Source: Korobacter sp963758505
GTDB taxonomy: Bacteria; Acidobacteriota; Terriglobia; Terriglobales; Acidobacteriaceae
Direction: 5' to 3'
NCBI GenBank assembly: GCA_963758505.1
Contig: CAVWVJ010000003.1
Location: 496,001 to 560,000, forward strand
Length of the DNA: 64,000 bases
The translations under genes and the position numbers were made by a program. Every line of letters begins with the position of its first letter. The stretch's first letter is position 1. Below, in pieces: positions 17,506 to 26,944 of the stretch. The notes below the pieces were generated by a model. That model worked only from the letters and a program-made list of their open reading frames with translations. It ran no database searches and was not told the origin of the DNA.

Positions 17506-17946
17506 CTAGGCGGCTGGGGCGCTCTGCGCACTTGTGGATGTGAGTTGTTTCATCAGGCCGGCCTGGTCCCAGCAATCCCAGCCGGCGATCAGCTTGCCGT
17601 CCTGGAATTGCACGATGGTGATGCCGTAGGTTTGGGCGCGCTTGTGGGTTGCGGGGAAGCCGAGGGTATCGCCGGTGTGGGTCATTTCGGCGGACCAGCG
17701 GACGACGACGCGATCGCCGGTGCCGAAAATATCGTCGATGGTCAGCGCGAAATCCGGGAATGCGCCGCGGATGCGTTCGGCCAAAGCGATGAAGCCTTCT
17801 GGTCCGACAATCGGTTCCTGGCGCTCGCTCTGGCCGTAGCCGATGGCGCCGGGCGCCATGACTTCGCGGACGATCCGGAAGTCGCCATGGTTCCAGACCT
17901 CGTCAAACCAGCGGCGCATGATCGCAACGTTTGTATCGACGGACAT
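17506..17946 (-). CDS. SnoaL-like polyketide-cyclase/ester-cyclase fold protein
   Basis: 146 aa, NTF2-like fold. MRRWFDEVWNHGDFRIVREVM and later FPDFALTIDDIFGTGDRVVVRWSA are the usual hallmarks of the SnoaL-like/ester cyclase family, with the His/Asp pocket residues typical of it and a W-D-C-W-D tail. Substrate and reaction are not predictable; members range from cyclases to carotenoid-like binders. It is a single gene, convergent with 16799 and separated from it by a family A repeat. Confidence 0.8.
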   Translation of the reverse strand: MSVDTNVAIMRRWFDEVWNHGDFRIVREVMAPGAIGYGQSERQEPIVGPEGFIALAERIRGAFPDFALTIDDIFGTGDRVVVRWSAEMTHTGDTLGFPATHKRAQTYGITIVQFQDGKLIAGWDCWDQAGLMKQLTSTSAQSAPAA

Positions 17947-18134
17947 AGTTCACCTCGCTAGACGTGGCGGGGAGAGTACATCCATGGGCACGGTGAGGGC
18001 AAATGGACGGTATAGCGCGGAGGTGGGGGGTTGTTGTGCCACGAAAAAGGGGATAGTATCGGCGACCCGTTAGTGGCTACTACCGAAGCGGGTTCCTGCA
18101 AGACACCGATCCTCAAGTTTTAGGAGACCCTCCC

Positions 18135-19472
18135 ATGCAAACAATTCGTTCCATCGTCATTTGTTGCGCGATTGCGGCAACCCCGTCGCTCAGCGCAAGA
18201 GCGGCAACCTTGTGCGTGAACCCATCGGGCACGCATGGCTGCTATTCGAAGATTCAGACTGCGGTGAACGTCGCCGCCTCGCATCCCGGCCACAGCTATG
18301 TGATCAAAGTGGCGGCAGGGAAATATAACGAGCAAGTCACCATCGGCGCGCCGGTAGCGATTGTCGGCGCAGGCGCAGGCCATTCCATTGTGGACGCCAA
18401 GGGGCACGGCAACGGCTTCCTGGTAGATGGCTTCGATCATCCCGGACTGAGAGGCGTGACCGTGGTTGGGTTCACGGTGGAAAACGCTCTCTACGAAGGC
18501 ATCCTGGTGGTGAGCGCATCGGAAGTGACGATCGCCGACAACCACGTCATCGACAACGATAAGATCGGCCCGGTGTTCACCGGCGCGGCGATGGGATGCA
18601 AAGGCCAGCCCGCCTATGAAACCGACGAGACGGGAGACTGTGGCGGGGCCATCCACTTTATCGGAACAAGGAACTCCCTGTTATCGGGCAACTACATCAC
18701 CGGCAACGCGGATGGAGTGCTCATCAGCGACGAGACTGCGGAGAGCCGGAACAACCTGCTGATTCACAATGTGCTGATCAACAATCCGCTGGAGTGCGGG
18801 ATTGTGTTGGCCTCGCATCCGCCGTATGGATCGAGTGCGCCTCATTTCGCTCCTCATCACGGCGTGAACCACAACACCGTGGTCGAGAACGTCTCCACCG
18901 CGAATGGCGTGAAGGTCGGAGGCTCCGGAGTCGGCCTGTTTTCCGACGGAAACGGGCCGGGCACCGTGACAGGCAACCTGGTCCTTCGCAATAAGCTGAC
19001 CGGCAACGGCCTGGGCGGGGTGGCATTGCACACCCACGTTGGGCCCGCGTTCGGGCTGCCCGCCGACAACATGGACAACAACGTGATCGTGGGCAACTAC
19101 ATCGCCGGGAACAACAAAGACACCGACGACACGGCAACGCCGGGACCGGTGGGGATCAATATCAACAGCGGCGGAGGCGGGTCGCCGGTGCGCGGCACGG
19201 TGATTGCACAGAATGTAATTCGCGATGAGTACGTGGATGTCGCCGTCAATACGCCGGCAACCGTGGAGATTCATTTCAACGATCTGTTCGGGAAAAATTA
19301 CGGCGTCGCGGACGTTTGCGCCTTCGACAAGGCAACGGCATGCACGGGAAAAATCGACGCTACCGATAACTTCTGGGGCTGCGACGATGGGCCGGGACAC
19401 GCCGGCTGCTCCAAGGTGAGCGGCAGCGATATCCGCTATGCGCCCTGGCTCCCGTTCGATATCCATCACTAA
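18135..19472 (+). CDS. Secreted right-handed parallel beta-helix protein (NosD-like)
   Basis: 445 aa with a signal peptide ending near SARAATLC. The rest has repeated short strand/Asn-turn units (NNLLIHNVLINN, GNLVLRNKLTGN, NNVIVGNYIAGN) typical of parallel beta-helix (PbH1) repeats as in NosD and pectate-lyase-like proteins. Six or more Cys residues may form disulfides. It likely acts outside the cell or in the periplasm, possibly on carbohydrate. RBS: AGGAGAC upstream of ATG. A hairpin terminator follows at 19492. Confidence 0.8.
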   Translation: MQTIRSIVICCAIAATPSLSARAATLCVNPSGTHGCYSKIQTAVNVAASHPGHSYVIKVAAGKYNEQVTIGAPVAIVGAGAGHSIVDAKGHGNGFLVDGFDHPGLRGVTVVGFTVENALYEGILVVSASEVTIADNHVIDNDKIGPVFTGAAMGCKGQPAYETDETGDCGGAIHFIGTRNSLLSGNYITGNADGVLISDETAESRNNLLIHNVLINNPLECGIVLASHPPYGSSAPHFAPHHGVNHNTVVENVSTANGVKVGGSGVGLFSDGNGPGTVTGNLVLRNKLTGNGLGGVALHTHVGPAFGLPADNMDNNVIVGNYIAGNNKDTDDTATPGPVGININSGGGGSPVRGTVIAQNVIRDEYVDVAVNTPATVEIHFNDLFGKNYGVADVCAFDKATACTGKIDATDNFWGCDDGPGHAGCSKVSGSDIRYAPWLPFDIHH

Positions 19473-19491
19473 CCGAAGAGCGGTAGAGTCA

Positions 19492-19518
19492 ATGCCTCGC
19501 GAACGCGGGGCATTTTTT
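19492..19518 (+). terminator. Intrinsic terminator after the beta-helix gene
   Basis: ATGCCTCGC and GCGGGGCAT form a nine-base stem with one G-T pair and a four-base GAAC loop, followed by six T residues. Confidence 0.85.
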
Positions 19519-19544
19519 ATGGACTGAAAAGGGCTTCAGAAAAC

Positions 19545-19603
19545 AAAGGGTGGCTCCGCTACGAATCCGCATCGATGTGCGGATTCTCCGATCGCCATGA
19601 CAG
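19545..19603. repeat. Intergenic palindromic repeat family C, copy 1
   Basis: About 59 bp containing GAATCCGCA and TGCGGATTC arms around a short loop, flanked by GGTGGCTCCGCT on the left and GCCATGACAG on the right. The same unit recurs at 41914-41973 with a different loop and identical stem. Confidence 0.75.
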
Positions 19604-19606
19604 CGT

Positions 19607-21055
19607 TTATTCGACCTTCGCGGCGACGGGTTGCAGGTCGTCGATGTGGACGTCGATGAAGCTGGTTGGATATTTGCCGGTGTAGCACGCGGTGCAGTAG
19701 CTGGTCTTCTCGCCTTCGCCGGCGGCTTTTTTGAGGCCTTCGAGCGAGAGGTAGGCGAGGGTATCGGCGCCGATGTAGTCGCGAATCTGGTCGACGGTCA
19801 TGTTGGCGGCGATGAGCTGCTTCTTGCTGGGCGTATCGACGCCGTAGAAGCAGGGACTGATGGTCGGAGGGCAGGAGATGCGCATGTGCACCTCGGCGGC
19901 GCCGGCGTCGCGGATCATGCGGACGATCTTCTTGCTGGTGGTGCCGCGGACGATGGAGTCGTCGATGAGGACGACGCGCTTGCCTTCGAGCAGGGCGCGC
20001 ACCGGGTTGAGCTTGAGCTTGACGCCGAAGTCGCGCACACGCTGCTCGGGCTCGATGAAGGTGCGGCCGACGTAGTGGTTGCGGATGAGGCCAAACTGCA
20101 CCGGGATGCCGCTCTCCTGGGCGTAGCCCATGGCGGCGGTAACGCCGGAGTCCGGTACGGGCACGACGATGTCGGCGGGAACGTGCGATTCGCGGGCCAG
20201 CTGGCGGCCCATCTGGTCGCGACTCTCCTGCACGGAGCGGCCGAAGACCATGCTGTCAGGGCGCGAGAAATAGACGTGCTCGAAGATGCAGCTCGATTGC
20301 GCGAGCACCGGGGCGTAGAAGCGGGAGTGCATGCCTTCGGGGCCGACGACGATCATCTCGCCGGGCTTGACGTCGCGCTCGTAGTTGGCGCCGATGAGAT
20401 CGAAGGCGCAGGTCTCGGAGGCGAAGACGATCGTTTCCGTGCGGCCCTCGGAGGCGGGGATGCGGCCCATGCAGAGCGGGCGGAAGCCACGGGCATCGCG
20501 GGCGGCGAAGATGCGGTCGGGCGTGGTCATGACCAGGGAGAAGGCGCCTTCGATGCGGCGCAGGGCGTCGGCCACCGCGTCTTCGAGAGTGTGTTCGCGC
20601 GATTGCGCGATGAGGTGCATGACGACCTCGGTGTCGCTGGTCGTCTGGAAGATGGAGCCCTGGGCTTCGAGCTTGGCGCGGATTTCGCCGGCGTTCACCA
20701 GGTTGCCGTTGTGCGCGAGGGCGATGCGACCCTTATTGCACTCGACCGAGATGGGCTGCGCGTTGAGCAGCGCGGAGTCTCCGGTGGTGGAGTAGCGGGT
20801 GTGGCCGATGGCGAGTTTGCCGGGCAGGCGGTTGAGGACGTCGGCGGTAAAGATGTCGGAGACCAGTCCCATCGCCTTGTGGCGATGGATCTGGATGCCG
20901 TCGGCGGCAGCGATGCCGGCCGATTCCTGTCCGCGATGCTGCAACGCGTAGAGGGAGAGATAGGCGAGTTTGGAGGCTTCGGAATGGTTGTAGATGGCAA
21001 CGACGCCGCACTCTTCGTGCAGCTTGTCGAAAACGTCTTCGGTTTCCTCAATCAT
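19607..21055 (-). CDS. purF: Amidophosphoribosyltransferase
   Basis: First committed step of purine synthesis: PRPP plus glutamine to phosphoribosylamine. 482 aa from ATG 21055. An upstream in-frame extension to 21229 exists but overlaps purL and has no family similarity. The Ntn-type nucleophile is C16 in HEECGVVAIYNH after a 15-residue propeptide, as in the Bacillus-type enzyme. The PRPP loop is VVLIDDSIVRGTTSKK. The Fe-S ligands of the Bacillus type seem present: SCPPTISPCFYG and YCTACYTGKYP near the C-terminus. It follows purL with 95 bp between them, including a hairpin next to its RBS. Confidence 0.95.
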   Translation of the reverse strand: MIEETEDVFDKLHEECGVVAIYNHSEASKLAYLSLYALQHRGQESAGIAAADGIQIHRHKAMGLVSDIFTADVLNRLPGKLAIGHTRYSTTGDSALLNAQPISVECNKGRIALAHNGNLVNAGEIRAKLEAQGSIFQTTSDTEVVMHLIAQSREHTLEDAVADALRRIEGAFSLVMTTPDRIFAARDARGFRPLCMGRIPASEGRTETIVFASETCAFDLIGANYERDVKPGEMIVVGPEGMHSRFYAPVLAQSSCIFEHVYFSRPDSMVFGRSVQESRDQMGRQLARESHVPADIVVPVPDSGVTAAMGYAQESGIPVQFGLIRNHYVGRTFIEPEQRVRDFGVKLKLNPVRALLEGKRVVLIDDSIVRGTTSKKIVRMIRDAGAAEVHMRISCPPTISPCFYGVDTPSKKQLIAANMTVDQIRDYIGADTLAYLSLEGLKKAAGEGEKTSYCTACYTGKYPTSFIDVHIDDLQPVAAKVE

Positions 21056-21065
21056 CCGTGACCTC

Positions 21066-21085
21066 AGGGGCGAAAGCCCCTTTTT
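21066..21085. promoter_or_regulatory. Hairpin between purL and purF adjoining the purF RBS
   Basis: AGGGGC-GAAA-GCCCCT followed by TTTTTC reads as an intrinsic terminator on the + strand, where no gene needs it. On the minus strand the same stem directly precedes GAGG, the purF ribosome binding site. A regulatory role in purF translation or a + strand antisense terminator are both possible. Confidence 0.45.
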
Positions 21086-21150
21086 CTTTACGGCAACAGC
21101 ACGATTGACGTCGTGCCTGTCATGAAACTTCGCGCGAACGTTGCCGCGCG

Positions 21151-23475
21151 TTAGCTTCGCTGCAGAAGCTCGGGCACAAGGTGCTCCGGAGTTTCTGCGT
21201 GCAGCGCCTGCTTCAGCGCCTTCGCCCATGCATCGCGCAACGATACGATGGCGGCGCTGATGACGGTCTTGCCATCTACCCGGATCTCCAACGTTTCTGG
21301 AACCGTTTTGCCGATCGATTGTGCAGAGAGGCCGTATTTTACGGCTACTTGTTGGATTGGCTCTACATTACTTTCGGTGCAAGAAATGACGACTTGGGAG
21401 GCATTTTCCGCGAAAACGGCCAGCTCCGGCGATACTCCGTTGGAGCTAAGGTCGATACGGGCACCGACATTTCGGGCAAAACCGGCCTCGGCGACGGTGG
21501 TGGCGATGCCGCCCTCGGAGATGTCCTTGGCGGAGTCGAGCAGGCCTGCTTCGGCGAGCTCGGCAAGGGCCTTGTGGAGCGCGGCCTCTTTCTCGATATC
21601 GAGCGCGGGCGGCTTGCCCCAGACTTCGCCCAGGATTTCCTTGGCGTACTCGGAAGAGCCGAAGCTCGTCTCTATCTCACTTGGTGACTGCTGGGGAGCG
21701 CCAGAGAGCAGCACCAGCGACTTGCCGGCGGCACGGAAGTTGGGCTGCACCGCCTTGTGGACGTCGTCGAGGATGCCGACGATGCCCATGACCGGGGTGG
21801 GGTAAATGCCCTCACCGAGGGTCTCGTTGTAGAAGCTGACGTTGCCGCCGGTGATCGGCGTTTCGAGCTTGAGGCAGGCTTCGGTGATGCCGTCGATGAC
21901 CTCGGAGAACTGCTGCATGATCGGAGGCTTTTCGGGGTTGCCGAAGTTCAAGCAGTTGGTGGCGGCCAGCGGCTTGGCGCCGGAGCAAGCTACGTTACGA
22001 CAGGCTTCGGCGACAGCGTGCATGGCGCCGAGTTTCGGATCGAGATAACACCAGCGGCCGTTGCCGTCGAGCGCCATGGCGAGACCGCGGTTCGTGCCCT
22101 TGACGCGGATGACGCCGGCTTCGAGGCCGGGGCCTTCGACGGTGTTGGTCTGCACCATCGAGTCGTATTGCTCGTAGACCCACTTCTTGGAGCAGATATT
22201 GGGCGACGCGAGAAGCCGGCGGAAGTCGGCATTGAGGTCGGGTTGCTGGCCGAAGGTGAGTTTCACAGGCTTGGTTCCTGGCAGCGGGCTTACCCACTTT
22301 TCCATGGGGCGGTGATAGAGGGGCGCATCGTCGGTGAGGGCTTCGTTGGGAATCTCGGCGACGACCTGGCCGTGATGGAGGACGCGCATTTTCGCGTCGG
22401 AAATGACTTGACCGACCGTCGAGGCGTCGAGGCCCCACTTTTTGAAGACGGCGAAGACTTCGTGCTCGCGGCCCTTTTCAGCGACCAGGAGCATGCGCTC
22501 CTGCGACTCGCTGAGCATAATCTCGTAGGCCGTCATGCCGGTTTCGCGCTGCGGGACGTGATCGAGTTCTATTTCGACGCCGACGCCGCCACGGGCGCCC
22601 ATCTCGCAGGTGGAGCAGGTGAGGCCGGCGGCGCCCATGTCCTGAATGCCAAGCACAGCGCCGGTTTGCATGGCTTCGAGACAGGCCTCGAGGAGAAGCT
22701 TTTCCATGAAAGGGTCGCCGACTTGCACGTTGGGACGCTTGGCTTCGGATCCTTCGCTGAACTCTTCGCTGGCCATGGTGGCGCCATGAATCCCGTCGCG
22801 CCCGGTCTTGGAGCCGACGTAGATGACGGGATTACCCACACCGCTCGCCTTCGCATAGAAGATCTGGTCGCGGCGAACGAGGCCCAGGGCAAACGCATTG
22901 ACGAGGGGATTGCCGTTGTAACAGGGCTCGAATTTGACTTCCCCACCGAGGTTCGGCACGCCGAAGCAGTTGCCGTAACTGGCGACACCACCGACTACTC
23001 CTTCGAGGATCGAATGGTTGCGATGGAGGGTGTGCGGATCGGTTTGGCCATCGGGAGTGATGGGACCGAAGCGAAGGGAGTCCATGACGGCAACGGGGCG
23101 CGCGCCCATGGTAAAGATGTCGCGGAGGATGCCGCCGACCCCGGTGGTGGCGCCTTGAAATGGTTCGATGAACGAAGGGTGGTTATGCGATTCGATCTTG
23201 AAGGCACACGCCCAGCCGTCGCCGATGTCGATGATGCCGGCGTTTTCGCCGGGGCCCTGGACGACGAGTTTGCTGCGCGTGGGCAAGCGCTTGAGGTGCA
23301 CCCGCGAAGATTTGTAGGAGCAGTGTTCGCTCCACATCACGCTGTAGATGCCGAGCTCGGTCATGGAGGGCTCGCGGCCCTGCCACTTGAGGATGCGCTG
23401 GTACTCTTCGGGGGTAAAGCCGTGTTCTTTGACGATTGCGGGAGTGATGGCGGGCTTCTGCGGGTCGACTGTCAT
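21151..23475 (-). CDS. purL: Phosphoribosylformylglycinamidine synthase subunit PurL (small type)
   Basis: 774 aa: the small PurL form, which requires PurS and PurQ (not in this window). It converts FGAR to FGAM using ATP and glutamine-derived ammonia. Family signatures: SVMWSEHCSYKSSR with the catalytic His, VQGPGENAGIIDIGDGWACAFKIESHNHPS, GATTGVGGILRDIFTMGARP and GGNVSFYNE. Start ATG 23475. It is upstream of purF in the same direction, so purine synthesis genes are grouped here. Confidence 0.97.
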   Translation of the reverse strand: MTVDPQKPAITPAIVKEHGFTPEEYQRILKWQGREPSMTELGIYSVMWSEHCSYKSSRVHLKRLPTRSKLVVQGPGENAGIIDIGDGWACAFKIESHNHPSFIEPFQGATTGVGGILRDIFTMGARPVAVMDSLRFGPITPDGQTDPHTLHRNHSILEGVVGGVASYGNCFGVPNLGGEVKFEPCYNGNPLVNAFALGLVRRDQIFYAKASGVGNPVIYVGSKTGRDGIHGATMASEEFSEGSEAKRPNVQVGDPFMEKLLLEACLEAMQTGAVLGIQDMGAAGLTCSTCEMGARGGVGVEIELDHVPQRETGMTAYEIMLSESQERMLLVAEKGREHEVFAVFKKWGLDASTVGQVISDAKMRVLHHGQVVAEIPNEALTDDAPLYHRPMEKWVSPLPGTKPVKLTFGQQPDLNADFRRLLASPNICSKKWVYEQYDSMVQTNTVEGPGLEAGVIRVKGTNRGLAMALDGNGRWCYLDPKLGAMHAVAEACRNVACSGAKPLAATNCLNFGNPEKPPIMQQFSEVIDGITEACLKLETPITGGNVSFYNETLGEGIYPTPVMGIVGILDDVHKAVQPNFRAAGKSLVLLSGAPQQSPSEIETSFGSSEYAKEILGEVWGKPPALDIEKEAALHKALAELAEAGLLDSAKDISEGGIATTVAEAGFARNVGARIDLSSNGVSPELAVFAENASQVVISCTESNVEPIQQVAVKYGLSAQSIGKTVPETLEIRVDGKTVISAAIVSLRDAWAKALKQALHAETPEHLVPELLQRS

Positions 23476-23575
23476 GAGCTTGGAGATCGAGGAACATCTA
23501 TTTTCTCACGCCTGCGAGCGGGGCGAAACCCGTTTGCAGCCATCGAAATGGTGATGCGATGTATTAGAAACGGTT

Positions 23576-24760
23576 ATGGGGGAAACTCGCTCATTTCACG
23601 GGAGCATCCATGAAAAGAAGGGCCCGAATCACGACACCACGGGCGACGAGCTGGAAAGGGGCGGCAAAGTGCGTGCTCTTGAACTTTTTCGCAGACCACC
23701 TCCGGGCGGGATAGCCGAGGCGATCGAAATAGCAGATGCCGTGGAGCCGAAGCCACAGGATCGGGAGGTGATCGTGAGAGTGATGGCCTCGACCATCAAT
23801 ATCGACGATATCCATGTCGCCGAAGGGACGTTTTACGGAGGCATTCCGATTGGGGCCCGTCCCAGGCCGAACCGGCCCGTGACTCCCGGAAGCGACGTTG
23901 CCGGAATTGTGACGCGCGTGGGTAAAAGCGTTCGCTCCCTTCGGGTGGGCGATCCGGTGTTCGGGGTGAAGACGCCATTTTCGCCGAGAGGCGCATGGGC
24001 GGAGGTTTGCGCGGTGGACGAACGCTGGCTGACCCAGAAACCGGAAAACGTAACCTTCGAGACGTCGGCCGCGTGCGGAGTGGCCGGCCTGGTTGCGCTC
24101 TCGGCGCTGGAGGCAGCGAAACTGCGGACTGGGATGAATGTGGTGATTGTCGGAGCGAGCGGGGGTATCGGCGGAATGGCGGTGCAACTTGCGGCGCGCG
24201 CGGGAGCAAGGGTGATTGGCGTCTGCGGTCCGGCACACGCGGAACGCGCCTACCGGTTAGGTTGCGCGCTGGTGCTCGATTACCACCTCGGCCCCTGGGA
24301 CCGCTCCCTAAGGGCGCAAGATGGATCGCGGATTGACTGCGTGCTCGACATGGTGGGTGGGCGCGACGTCGAAGCGGCAGCGGAGCGAACGCTCGGAAGG
24401 GAGGGCGTGTTTGTGAGCGTGGTGGGCCCCGAGCGCTTTATTGGCGATCGTGCGCTTGGCTGGCCTGGGGTGCTGGCCGCCCTGGGGCGCGTGGCCTATC
24501 GCATCGTTCGGTCTCGTATCCGCGGGCCCCGATACGTGTTGGCCGGACCCTCGGCAGGAGGAGGAAAAGCCTTGGCGGAGGTGGCAGAAGCGGCTGCGAC
24601 GGGAGTGGTTCCGCCGATCGACTCCGTCGTACCCTTTGAACTCGAGGCGATGCGGCGAGCCTTACGGCGGGCGGCGGAGCACAAGAATGGCGGCCGAATC
24701 GTGATCCGTATGCAACAAGCCGATTCCGGCAGACAACCGGGGAGTCTGCACGCCGCATGA
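23576..24760 (+). CDS. MDR-family zinc-independent oxidoreductase (quinone-reductase-like)
   Basis: 394 aa medium-chain reductase. After a variable ~30-residue start (the real start could be a later codon such as GTG 23669), it reads VRALELFRRPPPGG, HVAEGTF, VTPGSDVAGIVTRVGKSV, then a Rossmann nucleotide loop VVIVGASGGIGGMAVQLAARAG. The structural Zn Cys cluster of alcohol dehydrogenases is absent, so this is more like NADPH:quinone reductase/enoyl reductase types. Divergent from purL; no operon partner before selB. Confidence 0.8.
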   Translation: MGETRSFHGSIHEKKGPNHDTTGDELERGGKVRALELFRRPPPGGIAEAIEIADAVEPKPQDREVIVRVMASTINIDDIHVAEGTFYGGIPIGARPRPNRPVTPGSDVAGIVTRVGKSVRSLRVGDPVFGVKTPFSPRGAWAEVCAVDERWLTQKPENVTFETSAACGVAGLVALSALEAAKLRTGMNVVIVGASGGIGGMAVQLAARAGARVIGVCGPAHAERAYRLGCALVLDYHLGPWDRSLRAQDGSRIDCVLDMVGGRDVEAAAERTLGREGVFVSVVGPERFIGDRALGWPGVLAALGRVAYRIVRSRIRGPRYVLAGPSAGGGKALAEVAEAAATGVVPPIDSVVPFELEAMRRALRRAAEHKNGGRIVIRMQQADSGRQPGSLHAA

Positions 24761-24770
24761 TTCGCTGACA

Positions 24771-24820
24771 AACAGCAGGTCCTCACGTCGGATTTACGTC
24801 CTCCTCAGGATGAAAAGAGA
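24771..24820. repeat. Intergenic repeat family B, copy 1
   Basis: AACAGCAGGTCCTCACGTCG, then ACGTCCTCCTCAGGATGAA. Similar units at 28332 and 43267 share CAGCAGGT, ACGTCGC, CTCCTC and ATGACAAGAG. Confidence 0.6.
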
Positions 24821-24945
24821 AAGCTTGGGTGATGCCGGCGTGGGCGAGGGCTGGCCAAGCGGAGAAGGGCTGAACCGCTTTTGTCGATGCAATTGGCGAT
24901 TCGGCGAGCTAAAGATTCCCCTCCTCAAAGAATTACACTGGATGC

Positions 24946-26862
24946 ATGAAGCCCGTCATTGTTGGCACCGCGGGACATATCGATCACGGGAAGACGGCCT
25001 TGGTGCGCGCTTTGACGGGCATCGATACCGACCGGCTGGCGGAGGAGAAGCGACGCGGGATCACGATCGACCTTGGCTTTGCAAACCTGGAATTGTCGGG
25101 CCAAGCAGGGGAAAAGCTGCGGCTGGGATTCGTGGATGTGCCGGGGCACGAGAAGTTTGTGCGCAACATGCTGGCGGGGGTGGGCGGCATCGATATGGTG
25201 CTGCTGATCGTCTCGGCGGAGGAGTCGATCAAGCCGCAGACGCGGGAGCACTTCGATATCTGCCGGCTGCTGGGGATCGAGCGCGGCATCACGGTGCTGA
25301 CGAAATCCGACCTGGTGGATGCGGAGACGCTGGACGTAGTCCGGATGGAGGCGCGAGAGTTCGTCAAGGGATCGTTTCTCGAGAGCGGGCCGATGGTGGC
25401 GGTAAGTGCGAAAACGGGGACGGGGCTGGAAGAGCTGCGGCGAGCCATGGCGTCCGTGGCGGCCGAGGTTCACGCCAAAGATGCCGGTGCCCCGATGCGG
25501 CTGCCCATCGACCGCGTATTTACGATCAAAGGATTTGGAACGGTGGTGACCGGGACCTTGATCGCGGGAACGGTGCGCAAGGAGCAGGAGGTCGAGGTAC
25601 ATCCGTTGGGCCGCAGGACGCGGGTGCGTAACGTGCAGGTGCACGGAGCAAGCGCGGAGAGTGCGGTGGCGGGGCAACGGACCGCTTTGAACGTGGCGAG
25701 CTTCGCGGTGGAAGAACTGGCGCGCGGGATGGTGCTCAGCGAGGCCGGCCAATTTTCTCCGGCACGGCGGATCGATGTGAGGCTGGAACTGCTGCGGGGA
25801 GTGGCTCCGCTGAAGGACCGGGCGCGGGTGCATTTTCACGCGCATTCGGCGGAGACGGTGGCGACGGTTTCGCTATTTGCAACTTTAACGGATGGCGAAA
25901 AGCGGTCGCAGCTGGAGGGAGGAGCGAAAGCTTACGCACAGCTTCGGTTGGCGAACCCTTTGCTGTTGCTGCCGGGAGACCGGTTTATCGTGCGGCAATT
26001 CTCGCCTCTGGTCACGATTGGCGGCGGCGTGGTGCTGGACTGCGAGCCTTTGGCAAAGAGACCGATTCGCGAGCGGGTGGAGTTTCTACGCAAAATTGAG
26101 GGCGGAACTCCTGCAGAGGTGCTGGAGGCGCGCATCGCGCGTCGAGGATTGCGCGGGCTGACTCCGGCGTCCGCGATCGGCGAGACGGGCTGGACGCGCG
26201 GGCAACTGACACAGGCAGTCAAGGATCTGATTGCGTCGAAACGGGTTGTGCAGTTTCATTCCGTGCTGCTCACGGCGGACGCGGTAACGCAGGTCGAGGG
26301 CCTGCTGCTGGCGACCGCGAACCGTTTTCATGACGAAAACCGCCTGGTCGCTGGCATCAGTAAGGAAGAGTTGCGCGAACGGGCGGACCTGGATGCGGAG
26401 GTATTTGCGGGAGCGCTCGATCGCCTGGTCGCGGCGAAGAAACTGGTGGTTGCCGGCGAGATCGCGCAGGTGCCAGGCCGCGGCGTGGCGATGAAGTCGG
26501 AAGAGTCCGAGTCGAAGCGCGTGATCGAAGATGCCTTTGCGAATGCCGGGCTGAAGGTGCCGGCATTGAAAGAGGTATTGGCCGGATTGAAGCTCGACCG
26601 CACGCGGGCGCAGCAGGTGGTGACCCTGCTACTGCGGGACAAGGTGCTCTTCAAGCTGTCGGACGACCTGGTGTTTCACCGGACGGCCCTGGACGAGTTG
26701 CGCAAGCAGGTGGGAGCGGCGAAAGCGCAGTCGCCGAAGATCGATGTGGCGCGGTTCAAGGAGCTGACGGGGCTTTCACGGAAGTATGCGATTCCGTTGC
26801 TGGAATATCTGGATCGCGAGCGGGTCACGCGGCGGGTGGGGGATGAGAGGGTGATTCTGTAG
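24946..26862 (+). CDS. selB: Selenocysteine-specific translation elongation factor SelB
   Basis: GTPase of 638 aa that delivers Sec-tRNA to UGA codons preceding a SECIS hairpin. The N-terminal GTPase has VGTAGHIDHGKT (P-loop), RGITIDLGFA (switch I), DVPGHEKFVRNM (switch II) and TKSDLV. Two or three beta-barrel domains follow, with TIKGFGTVVTGT, and then four winged-helix-like modules to residue 638 that bind SECIS RNA. Length and layout match SelB. The start codon lies only six bases after TACACT, suggesting a leaderless or very short-leader transcript. No selA, selD or tRNA-Sec gene is adjacent, which is unusual since selA and selB often adjoin. The AhpD-like selenoprotein at 15298 is a plausible client. 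Confidence 0.95.
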   Translation: MKPVIVGTAGHIDHGKTALVRALTGIDTDRLAEEKRRGITIDLGFANLELSGQAGEKLRLGFVDVPGHEKFVRNMLAGVGGIDMVLLIVSAEESIKPQTREHFDICRLLGIERGITVLTKSDLVDAETLDVVRMEAREFVKGSFLESGPMVAVSAKTGTGLEELRRAMASVAAEVHAKDAGAPMRLPIDRVFTIKGFGTVVTGTLIAGTVRKEQEVEVHPLGRRTRVRNVQVHGASAESAVAGQRTALNVASFAVEELARGMVLSEAGQFSPARRIDVRLELLRGVAPLKDRARVHFHAHSAETVATVSLFATLTDGEKRSQLEGGAKAYAQLRLANPLLLLPGDRFIVRQFSPLVTIGGGVVLDCEPLAKRPIRERVEFLRKIEGGTPAEVLEARIARRGLRGLTPASAIGETGWTRGQLTQAVKDLIASKRVVQFHSVLLTADAVTQVEGLLLATANRFHDENRLVAGISKEELRERADLDAEVFAGALDRLVAAKKLVVAGEIAQVPGRGVAMKSEESESKRVIEDAFANAGLKVPALKEVLAGLKLDRTRAQQVVTLLLRDKVLFKLSDDLVFHRTALDELRKQVGAAKAQSPKIDVARFKELTGLSRKYAIPLLEYLDRERVTRRVGDERVIL

Positions 26863-26884
26863 GTGTCAAGAGCTAGGGAGCCGG

Positions 26885-26934
26885 TAGGGGTCCTTTGACT
26901 GCGCCGCTCCGCGGCTTCGCTCAGGATGACAAGG
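26885..26934. repeat. Intergenic repeat family A, copy 2
   Basis: GGGGTCCTTTGACTGCG on the left, CGCTCAGGATGACAAGG on the right, GC-rich palindrome CCGCTCCGCGG in between. Its right end supplies the purine-rich AAGGAAAGGG that lies just before the trmFO start codon. Confidence 0.75.
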
Positions 26935-26944
26935 AAAGGGTGTA

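Noticed and set aside
19631..21061. 476-codon + strand frame opposite purF
   Set aside because: Composition is Gly/Ala/Val/Asp-rich, typical antisense of a high-GC gene.
21757..23613. 618-codon + strand frame opposite purL
   Set aside because: Shadow of purL; no recognisable domain.
24771..24945. tRNA-Sec gene before selB
   Set aside because: The region contains a family B repeat and no cloverleaf or GGTTCGA-type T-loop.
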